64,000 bases of DNA from Asparagopsis taxiformis (Eukaryota > Rhodophyta > Florideophyceae > Bonnemaisoniales > Bonnemaisoniaceae): assembly GCA_030407315.1 (NCBI GenBank), contig JALQPE010000083.1, forward strand, positions 1 to 64,000, given 5' to 3'. Of this stretch, positions 1-8,792 are shown piece by piece. A program made the position numbers and the translations under genes. The first letter of the stretch is position 1. The number at the start of each line of letters is the position of its first letter. The notes under the pieces were generated by a model. That model saw only the letters and a program-made list of their open reading frames with translations, did no database searches and was not told the DNA's origin.

Positions 1-400
1 AACTACGGTGTTGAGAATGAAAACAGACAGTAAATTTACTGTCTGAGACAGTAAAAATTACTGTCTGGCCAAGACAGTGCGCGGAGACAGTAAAATTTAC
101 TGTCTGGAAATTTCAGAATACTGCTGCAGCAGTAAACTGGCACGAAATCTGGACAGTACCAAAAACAGTAAAATTTACTGTCCAGAACAGTAAATTTTAC
201 TGTCCGGAAGTGTTGCCGCCAGACAGTATGTGCAGACAGTACATTTTACTGTCTGAGACAATACATTGTACTGTATTACTGCACTGTCTGGGGAAATCTG
301 TAGACAGTAGTGTAGATAGCAAATTGTATTGTCTGCGGGTAGTACCGTGCATTGTTTGACAACACTGTCTGGTGGAGTGGACTTAGAGGAAATATGGAGC
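1..400. repeat. Left end and subterminal repeat region of element 1
   Basis: This stretch is dense in AGACAGT and ACTGTCT heptamers, many arranged as dyads around A/T cores such as AGTAAATTTACT. The dyad at 24-45 is a perfect 22-bp palindrome. The same sequence occurs inverted at 26790-27188. In plant CACTA elements such repeats bind the TnpA-type protein; here that role is inferred by position. Short ORFs through it are repeat artefacts. Confidence 0.75.
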
Positions 401-906
401 ATAGTGTTGGTGTGAAGGTAAATATTGGAATGGTGTGTGGTATACGACTATATTAATTGTGATGGTGCTTTACAGATAGTTGGGTGCGGGGAAGCTAGAT
501 GCTGAATAGGAAGTTGTAGAAAGGAAGATTGGGAGAACAGAACATATCTGGTTTGTCTCACCGTAAGGAGAGAATGTACAGAGTAGCTATAATATGTTGA
601 GTTTAGCATTTCAAATTATACCTATCTATCTTTGCATTGAAAGTGTCTAGTAGGAGACGTCAGTCTGGTAGCGAGGTGTGGTATGCACAGGACGTGGGTG
701 GTGGCAAAGGAAAGAATACGCACCATCCACCACTAAATTATGAAAAATAAACGTTACGGAGCACTGGGAAGCATTATTATTATGTAGAGTAGACCAGGAT
801 GGATGCATCCACTGAAATGATATTTGCTACAACACTGCTGTACTAAGCGTGACATCCTTCCTTCAAAGCAATTCTCCTTTTAGCAAACTCCAATTGCAAG
901 GTCAAG
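401..906. other. Leader region upstream of ORF1, no gene seen
   Basis: AT-rich sequence between the subterminal repeats and the ORF1 start. It is shared with the inverted copy at 26280-26790. No coding frame, RNA gene or clear repeat was recognised; it probably holds the ORF1 promoter and 5' UTR. Confidence 0.5.
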
Positions 907-2433
907 ATGAATCCCGAAACCTCCGTAAGCATCGCCGCATTTTCCGAAATAACGCGTGAGGGCTTTTCGAACATCACTGCAGAGTTGAAAGCCCTGAGTG
1001 ATAAAATGGATGCCGTCGAGAAGAGCACCATTCAATTACGCGAGACTCTCGGAAATGTCGCCAAGACTGTCTCCATGCTAAACACCGATATGCAGGAGGT
1101 CAAGAGCATCGTCGATGGGCTTCTGAGCCAGGGACAAGGACATCCGAAGAAGATCGCCTCCGAGAAGGACAGGGAACGTCTCCGCATTGCGCAGGACGCG
1201 GAGAAATCGTTCACGTTCGAAATGGTGTGTGCTGTGCTGTGTGCTGTTGTTCCAACGTACACGAAGGCAATGGTGGATAAGAGGGATAGGCATTTCAACG
1301 GATGCCAGCTAATCAATACGCTGATGTTCGCCAGGCAGAGCAATGAGCGAAAGGATGTGTTCAATAGGACGCTTGCCGGCCGGAACCACATTGAATTGCG
1401 CTGCCAAGTTGTGACCTCTTTAATCAAGAATACGTGTCAAAACAATTCTTTCAGACAGGGAGGAGACCGTTCCAGCTCCAATGGAACGTCGGAAGGTATC
1501 GAACGGTGGAGGGCGCGGGGGTATGTGACTACCGGGACCATTGAGGAGACAATTCGCGGAACGGACTCTGCTCGCATGGATGGAATGCATGGGACGTCCG
1601 AGGGAAGTGATGGGGCCGCTCGAAAGCAGAAGCGAAGAAAGGTTGGTGACAATGGGCCGTTGCACAGAAAGGAGGTAGGCATCACTGTGACGAAATCGGC
1701 ACTGACGGCAGTGACCGGGTTTATGAACAAGTCCAGAGATCATGTGCGAAACCGGTTCATCCGAGATCTTGGATTCTTTCTATACAGTGGGTTTCAAGGT
1801 TCAGTCCGAATGGAGCATCATTTGCACGACGGTGGGCTGGACATTGAGTCAGTTCCAAGTCTGTACTCGGCGCAGAGGAAAATGAATGCAGCGGAGCGTG
1901 CAGCAATGGATGACAAGAATATGAAGATTCTTCGCGACTTCATTGCAGTGCGAAAAGAAATGCTATTCAAAGTCGAGTACGAAGTTCAAATAATTGGAGA
2001 ACCGGACAAGAGGTTTTTGACTAGGAGGATCAATTTAGTAGAGGTTGCACTGAACTTTGCAGTCGCCTACATGCAATGTTCTGATAAGAACATGTTCCTG
2101 CGACGTTCAGAATACTCCTTGCAATTCATCTACATACTTGCATACGGGTTCCGAACGATTTTGAAATTTCAAAGTGGAACAGAGGTGGAAGGAGCGCAAA
2201 TCCGGGAAATCAATGAAGCAGTGAAACTGCTTCTTCCCGGGGAGCGGGTGAGTAGTCGGTTCATGAATGAGGAGGTTTTGACTATATCGCGTGATAGATA
2301 TGAAGAACTGAATGTAGACGATGGGGGGGAATCAGTGCTGGAGGAGAGCTTCAGGTCTATGGAAGAGGACGGAGGAGATGCAGAATATGTGAAGGTATTC
2401 GTCGATGATGAAATCGAGAATGAAGGGGAGTAG
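907..2433 (+). CDS. Transposon ORF1: coiled-coil protein of unknown function, 508 aa
   Basis: I do not recognise a family. Residues 1-75 form a probable coiled coil, with regularly spaced Leu/Ile/Val among charged residues. About 90-165 is a more hydrophobic helical segment containing FEMVCAVLCAVV. About 180-260 is low complexity and ends in a basic cluster (KQKRRKV) that could be a nuclear localisation signal. About 275-470 is a mixed globular segment, and the tail is acidic. The start is the first ATG, in good context, shortly after the subterminal repeats. The gene is the first ORF from the element end, where CACTA elements often carry a TnpA-like DNA-binding protein, so binding to the ACTGTCT repeats is possible but unproven. 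The copy here is open; the inverted copy is broken twice. Confidence 0.7.
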   Translation: MNPETSVSIAAFSEITREGFSNITAELKALSDKMDAVEKSTIQLRETLGNVAKTVSMLNTDMQEVKSIVDGLLSQGQGHPKKIASEKDRERLRIAQDAEKSFTFEMVCAVLCAVVPTYTKAMVDKRDRHFNGCQLINTLMFARQSNERKDVFNRTLAGRNHIELRCQVVTSLIKNTCQNNSFRQGGDRSSSNGTSEGIERWRARGYVTTGTIEETIRGTDSARMDGMHGTSEGSDGAARKQKRRKVGDNGPLHRKEVGITVTKSALTAVTGFMNKSRDHVRNRFIRDLGFFLYSGFQGSVRMEHHLHDGGLDIESVPSLYSAQRKMNAAERAAMDDKNMKILRDFIAVRKEMLFKVEYEVQIIGEPDKRFLTRRINLVEVALNFAVAYMQCSDKNMFLRRSEYSLQFIYILAYGFRTILKFQSGTEVEGAQIREINEAVKLLLPGERVSSRFMNEEVLTISRDRYEELNVDDGGESVLEESFRSMEEDGGDAEYVKVFVDDEIENEGE

Positions 2434-2699
2434 TATCGGATGAAACCAGTTTCGGTGTAGTAGACGAAGAATGAAGAAATAAAATTTCTGTTGAGTTGAA
2501 TTTTGTAATAGATGGAAGTAGATAGATGCGAGACATCAGGAAACCAGTCAGACGATAGTGTCAAGTCGAAGGAAAAGCGCAGAGACAGGTAGTGGAATAG
2601 TCGAAGTAAGAAGGGGCGAGGGTATCCGTCTTTACTAGAAATTGATGGCCACAGGAGCTCTAGAATGGAATACCCAGGAACAGGATAACTACGGATAGG

Positions 2700-3011
2700 T
2701 GTGCTTTATCATTTTTGCTCCGGACTGCAGGTGGCAGGTGGAGGAGAGGGTGGGTGGGTAGTGTCTGAATCCGCATTGAAGCCAAGACGAGAGATAGCCT
2801 CATAGCCAATGTCTTCAAGCTCCTGGCATATAGTAGTACCACTGAAAATACAGCAAGGTAAGCGTAGATGTAGTGTACCAAACGTCTCTGCGGTTGATAG
2901 AGGCTGGAAAGTGCTGTAACAAGCTCGGCGCTGAATACGTCTCCACAGTAACGAAAACGTTGCTCCATAAGTAACAGTAGCCTTATCACGTAGGTGGAAA
3001 GAGTCCACGAT
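2700..3011 (-). pseudogene. 3' remnant of the Tudor/Agenet-like ORF
   Basis: The minus-strand translation matches the C-terminal ~100 residues of the 462-aa ORF at 23104-24492, with substitutions and a different final tail. The first ~354 codons and the upstream region are missing. The break is at 3008-3011 (cgat), where element 2 has an additional 1302 bp between two ATCG tetranucleotides. No start remains, so this is a dead fragment. Confidence 0.8.
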
Positions 3012-3281
3012 TGGACTACAAAGATACGCTTAGAGATGTTACGGGGCCCAATAAATTGCATGGAAAAATATTTTGAGTATTACTTTAGTATTACATTGAT
3101 TATTGAGCTAACAGTCGATGTAGTTATCTTGTAAAGGTTCGGACAGGGGTGGAAAGGAAACAGCCACCGAAGTGCTACCACTCGCTGACACTTTGTTTTA
3201 AACAACCAACTTCTGCTTTGCGCCACCCTGGTCAAGCAGCAACCAACTATCCCTTTCTTATAAACTCTACCTTTGTTCGCC
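3012..3281 (+). promoter_or_regulatory. Upstream region of the MTase-SET gene
   Basis: In element 2 the matching region lies between two divergent genes; here the partner gene has been deleted, so only the MTase-facing part remains. TTATAAACTC at about 3258 precedes the ATG by roughly 22 bp. No other signal is clear. Confidence 0.35.
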
Positions 3282-6200
3282 ATGGAAGGAACGTTCCACA
3301 ATCACGGTGAAAAGCACGACGGATGGGTGTTCATCGACCCCAATCAAGTCAGCAAATTCGTATCGATTCGCGATGTTGATGCAAGTCATGTGGAAGCGCT
3401 CATGGAGAGCATTCGCAACAGCGGTTATGACACAGCTCATCCCGTGACTGGCAGGTTTCGAGAAGGCGTTCTGGAGATATTGGATGGAGCGCACCGCTGC
3501 ATGGCAATTGTACGTGGAATGAAGAAGGGCGTCTTTCCTCCTGGCGTTACGATTCCTATGCGAGAAGAGTCTATCGTGGCGGACACCAACAGCAGTACTG
3601 CTGTTGTGCTGGACCGTGTGAGAGCGACGACATCCAACGACATTGCAGGCCTGCAAAGGCGCATGATGTTTGTTGAGTATCTGATGATCGCCGTTGATCT
3701 CAGAGACGAGTACTGGGTCCAAAACGGAAAGGACAAGTACGCTCATATTTCGTCTGTGAGGATGGCCGATGTGTTGGGCTGGATCAAATCCTGCGATACA
3801 AGCGGCCAAATTGCTTCAAGCCTGAGTGGTAAACCGCAGTACAGCTCATGCATGTCTATCCTGGCTGTGCTTCGGCCGTATCACCGAGCAGAAGATTCGA
3901 GTTCGATTGATTTGCGTCTGTGGCAAATGTTTTGTCATGCATGGGGACTCAATGCAGAGATGGGTGATTCTCCGAGGATGGTTGAGTTTCCGAAACAGGT
4001 GGGGGTGACTAGTTCTCGTGCCGTCGAAATGTTTGGCAAGACACCCCGCGGAGAATTGTCCTCTCCACTGAACCGCGAACTGCTTTCGAGCAGGTACTTT
4101 CTAGACGGCGCTACATCCGACATGCAAGATTCTTTGCAGGCTAGCCAGAAGCGGTTCAGGAGGCTGATGGTTATGATGTGCCAGTGTATCTTGGCTATTC
4201 GCAGTAAGGAGATGGGCAGTGCGCCATCTAGGCGGGCCAGAGCCACATCCGGGGCCATTGGTGGTGGTGGAATGGTTGGAATTGCAACATCCAGTGCGCA
4301 AGCCAACGAGCTTGGATTTGTTGTCGACCGTGTGTTAGCTGCGTGGGATACCGGGGCAAGAGTGTTGGGGTATGAGGATGTTGAATCGATGTGCTGGCCG
4401 TTCATGGTATTCGATCCTGCGAGCCTTTGCTTCAGGTCACTCCCGAATCGGTCTGATGGCTGCGCGGTCGAGGAGCATCGGAAAAACCTGACCATTGTCC
4501 CGAAAACTGTAGACAGTGAAAACGGGTTCTGTGCCGACCTTCCAGTGGCTGTGGATGCAAGGCTGCGATCATTGACAAGCGCCTTCCTGCTGTCGATACG
4601 CCAATGTGTCACTGAGGTGAATGTGTTCGCCGAGCGTGGTCAGCTGATGCAGAGACTTCGAGCCTTGCTTTTCGACACTCCTGACAAGTTCGGATTGAAC
4701 TCGTTCATGCGAGCCAAGTTGAACACGTCTCATGCCCTGGATGGTCAGAGGAGGCTGAAGGCTTGGTTATTGCGAACCCGAGAGCAACGAAAGCTTCCTC
4801 TGACCATGGATGAGTTGCACAGTCTTGAGGATACGCCCGAGCCTGGCATCCTTGAAGGTGTACCTGCGCAGATGGAAATATCCGCAGCAGTGCCAAACAA
4901 TGGCAGCGAGGATATAGAAGAGGATAGTCTGGAGCCACAGAGGAAGAAGGCTAGGCTGGAGCGCGGTGGTGGAGAGGACGATAATGCGGCGGTTGCTAGC
5001 GAAACAGCAACAAGAGAAGGTGCGGCCGAGGATGACGCTATGGAGGTTGACACTGTATCGCCTACAGAAGCACCGCTCGTTGACGTCGGAAAGGAATCCA
5101 AGCCGGAATATGTCACCAAGCTGGAAGCTGTGATGGGGCGTTACATTCACACTGTGAATTGTGACGCTACTGATGTAGCCAAAGAGGTGGAGGACAAAAT
5201 TAGTTTCCTGGAAGATGGTGTGTTGGAGGACAGTGTTCAGCTTGTGCTCACTGATCCTCCATTCAACACGAGGCGGGAAGGCGGCAGAGAAAACTCGGAG
5301 TACGATATTCTGGAGCCGGAAGAGTTGGCGAGTGTTGCGTGTGAAATAGTTCGAGTTCTTCGGCCTGGCGGTCATGCTCTAATCTATTCCAGCGTGCGCC
5401 AACTCGTGGCATGGATGGATGCAATCAGAAATGCCGAGCCTGGCAAGATGATTGTGGACAGTGTTCCAGTCGTGCTATCTCGCCGACCACACAGCTTTAC
5501 GTCCAATCCATCGACGAAAACGTGCACACTTCATAATATGCACGATTTCGTTATCCATGCGTATAAGCGGGGGAAGGGTATGGCTGCATATGATATGGTG
5601 GATTACAGGTTGCACAATCCGGACATATCGAGGCACCCTGGGTTCACCAACGCGATTGACAACGTTCCGAGGTTGTCGGCTGGTGAAGCTCAATACGATG
5701 GGCAGAACAACCGACTGCGCCATGAGCAGAAGGCGTTGACCACTCTTCGTGAGCTTCTGGAACGATTTTCGAAGCAGAACGATATCGTGATGGATTTCTT
5801 CTCGGGAACATACAGCACAGCCATAGCGTGTATGACGTTGAGGGATGGTACGTATCGTCGGTTCATTGGGTGTGAGAAGGAAAAAAGGTGCCACGATGCA
5901 TCGCAGGAGTCGATACTGCATGCTTTCGTCAGTGAGGTGAAAGCCGGGCGATATGGGGGGATCTTGCAGCGTGAGGTGGAGAGTATTCTTGGGGACGAGT
6001 CGGTACCGGTCACAGGAAAAGCTCCAAGGCTTCGTCAGAAGCACATCTCAGATGCACCAGAAGGTTTGCCTGCTGTGACAGCATTGCCGAACCATCTGCT
6101 TGTGTTCGTTGCGTCAATGAAGAAGGACGGGTCGATGCTTCACAGATTGAGCGGGGTGCCTATGGACCAGTGGCCGGCCGAGGACATGCACTCGTTTTGG

Positions 6201-6749
6201 AGCATAGACCCGGACGCGATTCTGGCTGCTGATGCCGCATTCTACGGTGTCTATGTTTCGCAATCGGAGGTAAGAGGTGGTGGGTTTGGCGTATTCGCGG
6301 CGAAGAAACTGAAGAAGGGGACGGTCATTGGCTGGTACAACGGGACGATTTTCTATGCGAAGATTCGAGACTCGGAACCGCAGAGATCAGTGATGTACGG
6401 CCCGGAAGGATTTGGGTGCACAGGAGAGAGGTTCCAGGACTACAACATGGAATTGGAAACCACGTACATAGGGAGGGGTGCACCTGTTCGGAAGGTCTGG
6501 CTCGTTCCAGCGGTCTATAATTGTACCAGCTACCTCAATGATTGTCGGGTCATTGACGGAACGGAGAAAGCGACCGAGGTGAGTCGAACACAGTCAGCCG
6601 AGTTTCGACAAGGCGATGCCATAGACAAACCGGACTTTGCTTCGAATATCAAGAATCCCCATGCTGTCAAGGTCGTTCTGACCAGAGACGTTGAAGCTGA
6701 TGAGGAGATATTTGCTGACTATGGTAGAAAATATTGGCCAGCTAACTGA
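3282..6749 (+). CDS. ParB-like + DNA N6-adenine methyltransferase + SET fusion protein, 1155 aa
   Basis: The start is ATG 3282 in context GCCATGG; the frame is open three codons further up to a TTG. Domains: ParB/sulfiredoxin-like, residues ~20-80, with DGAHR at ~68-72; a helical middle; a low-complexity acidic linker ~540-615 with a basic patch (RKKARLERG). The methyltransferase ~620-910 has catalytic DPPF at ~657 before the AdoMet motif DFFSGT at ~837, the order of beta-class amino-methyltransferases; DPP[YF] favours N6-adenine. The SET domain ~985-1150 shows GGGFGVFAAKKLKKG, an NCTSYLNDC segment where NHSxxPNC is usual, and EEIFADYG near the end. Predicted actions are DNA adenine methylation and protein lysine methylation in the nucleus. 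ParB-methylase fusions are familiar from phages and prophages; the SET addition is unusual. The altered Asn-His motif could weaken SET activity. Confidence 0.85.
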   Translation: MEGTFHNHGEKHDGWVFIDPNQVSKFVSIRDVDASHVEALMESIRNSGYDTAHPVTGRFREGVLEILDGAHRCMAIVRGMKKGVFPPGVTIPMREESIVADTNSSTAVVLDRVRATTSNDIAGLQRRMMFVEYLMIAVDLRDEYWVQNGKDKYAHISSVRMADVLGWIKSCDTSGQIASSLSGKPQYSSCMSILAVLRPYHRAEDSSSIDLRLWQMFCHAWGLNAEMGDSPRMVEFPKQVGVTSSRAVEMFGKTPRGELSSPLNRELLSSRYFLDGATSDMQDSLQASQKRFRRLMVMMCQCILAIRSKEMGSAPSRRARATSGAIGGGGMVGIATSSAQANELGFVVDRVLAAWDTGARVLGYEDVESMCWPFMVFDPASLCFRSLPNRSDGCAVEEHRKNLTIVPKTVDSENGFCADLPVAVDARLRSLTSAFLLSIRQCVTEVNVFAERGQLMQRLRALLFDTPDKFGLNSFMRAKLNTSHALDGQRRLKAWLLRTREQRKLPLTMDELHSLEDTPEPGILEGVPAQMEISAAVPNNGSEDIEEDSLEPQRKKARLERGGGEDDNAAVASETATREGAAEDDAMEVDTVSPTEAPLVDVGKESKPEYVTKLEAVMGRYIHTVNCDATDVAKEVEDKISFLEDGVLEDSVQLVLTDPPFNTRREGGRENSEYDILEPEELASVACEIVRVLRPGGHALIYSSVRQLVAWMDAIRNAEPGKMIVDSVPVVLSRRPHSFTSNPSTKTCTLHNMHDFVIHAYKRGKGMAAYDMVDYRLHNPDISRHPGFTNAIDNVPRLSAGEAQYDGQNNRLRHEQKALTTLRELLERFSKQNDIVMDFFSGTYSTAIACMTLRDGTYRRFIGCEKEKRCHDASQESILHAFVSEVKAGRYGGILQREVESILGDESVPVTGKAPRLRQKHISDAPEGLPAVTALPNHLLVFVASMKKDGSMLHRLSGVPMDQWPAEDMHSFWSIDPDAILAADAAFYGVYVSQSEVRGGGFGVFAAKKLKKGTVIGWYNGTIFYAKIRDSEPQRSVMYGPEGFGCTGERFQDYNMELETTYIGRGAPVRKVWLVPAVYNCTSYLNDCRVIDGTEKATEVSRTQSAEFRQGDAIDKPDFASNIKNPHAVKVVLTRDVEADEEIFADYGRKYWPAN

Positions 6750-7025
6750 GCTACTTTGATAGATTTGAGTAAACACGCATTGACAGAGACAATAGACTGT
6801 GCATCATCTTCCAAGAGCGCTAGATATTATAGACTACACTACAACAATCGTGACATGACTGCAGGAAGGCATCTGCGGCCTGGAGTGCAAACTATCCACT
6901 TTTCCACTGCTATACCTATGGATACGAAAGGGAGAGAAACTAGAAAGATGTGAGTGCGAAATTGTGTAGCAACGCAGCATGTAGAACACCAGTAAGAGAG
7001 CGATGTAGGAGAAGCAGTCACCCCA

Positions 7026-7323
7026 TTACAGTGCGGGCCGTTTACCGGGGATGCTGACAGCAAAGTCATCGTTACGATGACTTTGCTGTAAGAAAACAAA
7101 TCATTACAGCAGCCATGATTTCTTTACCGGGTAAAAAAATTGTGGCCGCTGTAATGAAACGTTTTCTTACAGCAAAGTCATCGTAACGATGACTTTGCTG
7201 TAAGAAAGCAAATCATTACAGCGGCCACAATTTTTTACCCGGTAAAATTTCTTGCTGATTTTTTACCCGGTAAAAAATTCTTCGGCCACTGTAAGGAACC
7301 CTGGTAAACGGCTTCGGCTGTAA
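7026..7323. repeat. Foldback repeat unit 1
   Basis: The unit has inverted ends of the form CTTACAG...GTTTACC..GGGATGCTTACAGCAAAG and holds two copies of a 39-bp palindrome built on half-site TTACAGCAAAGTCATCGT (7054-7092, 7166-7204). Between them lie TTTACCGGGTAAA motifs. It is closely similar to units at 7856, 12645 and 13506. It could be a MITE-like insert or an end of a nested element. Confidence 0.7.
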
Positions 7324-7324
7324 G

Positions 7325-7402
7325 CAGCAGGGAGTTTCGTCCTTCTCCCATCTTGGTAAAGGTACCTTTACCAAGATCGGAGAAGGAAGAAACTCCCTGC
7401 TG
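7325..7402. repeat. 78-bp near-perfect palindrome
   Basis: CAGCAGGGAGTTTC at the left is matched by GAAACTCCCTGCTG at the right, with CATCTTGGTAAA/TTTACCAAGATC further in and GGTACC at the centre. Half of this palindrome recurs after unit 2 (from 8320) and, inverted, at 13440-13505. It would form a strong cruciform or RNA hairpin. Confidence 0.75.
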
Positions 7403-7855
7403 TCTCACATGAGAAGCGAAGTGTGAAGTAGGGAACATCACGAGAGGATGGTTTGGACGGCTGTTGGTCGCAAAATCTACTCCTTGTGCCGTGAGCCACA
7501 GCGACCATATGGTACCTGTGCCTCACGGCATAAAATATATATTTAACCCGCCCGGGCGGGAACCGGCGCCGGTTCCGGTGCACTATAGTCGTCAATAAGT
7601 AGGACTCTAGCTACTCACTATACAACTATAATCGTAAGGTAGGATAGCCTAAGATCGTAGTACGGAAGAGACGGATGGGAGGATGTGTGTAGAGGAAAAT
7701 TAAGGCGGCAGTACGAGTAGCCTATCGTGGTAATAGACGAGTATTTCATTGCGAGAGGGGGCGTGAGGGGGGAAACGAAAGGCGTCAGTCGTCACCAGAG
7801 AGGCTGGGATGCTGAAGACGGAGTAGAGAAATGGGGGAGAGGGTGCAGCCAGACT
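7403..7855. other. Arm sequence with TATA-like run and GC palindromes, no gene
   Basis: The segment to about 7510 is homologous, inverted, to 13380-13440. It is followed by ATAAAATATATATTTAA at about 7530-7546 and two abutting palindromes, CCCGCCCGGGCGGG (7547-7560) and AACCGGCGCCGGTT (7561-7574). A promoter is possible. No coding frame is supported. Confidence 0.45.
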
Positions 7856-8325
7856 GCTTACAGCTTTGGCAGTTCCGGCGGGGTGCTGACAGCAAAGTCA
7901 TCGTTACGATGACTTTGCTGTAAGAAAACAAATCATTACAGCAGCCATGATTTCTTTACCGGGTAAAAAAATTGTGGCCGCTGTAATGAAACGTTTTCTT
8001 ACAGCAAAGTCATCGTAACGATGACTTTGCTGTAAGAAAGCAAATCATTACAGCGGCCACAATTTTTTACCCGGTAAAATTTCTTGCTGATTTTTTACCC
8101 GGTAAAAAATTCTTCGGCCACTGCAAGGAAACGGTTCCTTACAGCAAAGTCATCGTTACGATGACTTTGCTGTAAGAAAGCAAATCATTACAGCGGCCAC
8201 AATTTTTTTACCCGGTAAAGAAATCGTGGCTGCTGTAATGATTTGTTTTCTTACAGCAAAGTCATCGTAACGATGACTTTGCTGTAAGGAACCCTGGTAA
8301 ACGGCTTCGGCTGTAAGCAGCAGGG
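7856..8325. repeat. Foldback repeat unit 2
   Basis: Same family as unit 1, longer, with four copies of the 39-bp palindrome (7886, 7998, 8138 and 8250 starts) separated by TTTACCCGGTAAA motifs. It begins CTTACAGCTTTGGCAG and ends GGCTTCGGCTGTAAG, an imperfect inverted pair. Confidence 0.7.
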
Positions 8326-8792
8326 AGTTTCGTCCTTCTCTCATCTTTGTAAAGGTAAGAAGCGAAGTTTGAAGTCGGGTAAATTGCTCAGCAAAGGTCT
8401 GTACGGCTGTGAGCAGCTCTCAGGAGTATTTTACCTCACGTGGTCTCTGTTCAGGTTATACCCTGTATATATATAGGTAGCCTAGTGTAGGTGGGAAGAT
8501 AGACGAAAATTCTACAAATAATTTATCACAGTGACGGCTCTCGTAGTCGAAATCTGCGCGTTGTCAAGGGTTGAAACTAGTCTCCCCCTACGGCCTAGCT
8601 AGTAAAATCATATAACGTTGTAGACTAATATTAAAAAGTAGCAAGCAATCTGCTGAGTAGCACTAAACTATGAGATGAAGGACAGATGTATAGATGAGAA
8701 CTGAAAAATGGGCTAAGGTAACAATGTTGAGATGAGAAAGACAGAACTTTATAGCAGGGAACAGTAGTATAGGTTTTAATACTTCTGATATG
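8326..8792. other. Arm copy and 3' flank of the dioxygenase gene
   Basis: 8326-8380 repeats the GGGAGTTTCGTCC arm sequence seen after unit 1, and TGTATATATATAGG follows at about 8470. The rest is AT-rich 3' flank of the minus-strand gene. No gene was recognised. Confidence 0.45.

Noticed and set aside
3273..3281. TTG starts upstream of the ATG for the large ORFs
   Set aside because: Eukaryotic context and the good ATG contexts (GCCATGG at 3282, AGCAATGG at 12440) favour the ATG starts.
3935..5375. Minus-strand ORFs of about 200 codons inside the MTase-SET gene
   Set aside because: Antisense shadows of a gene with clear catalytic motifs; duplicated in the inverted copy for the same reason.
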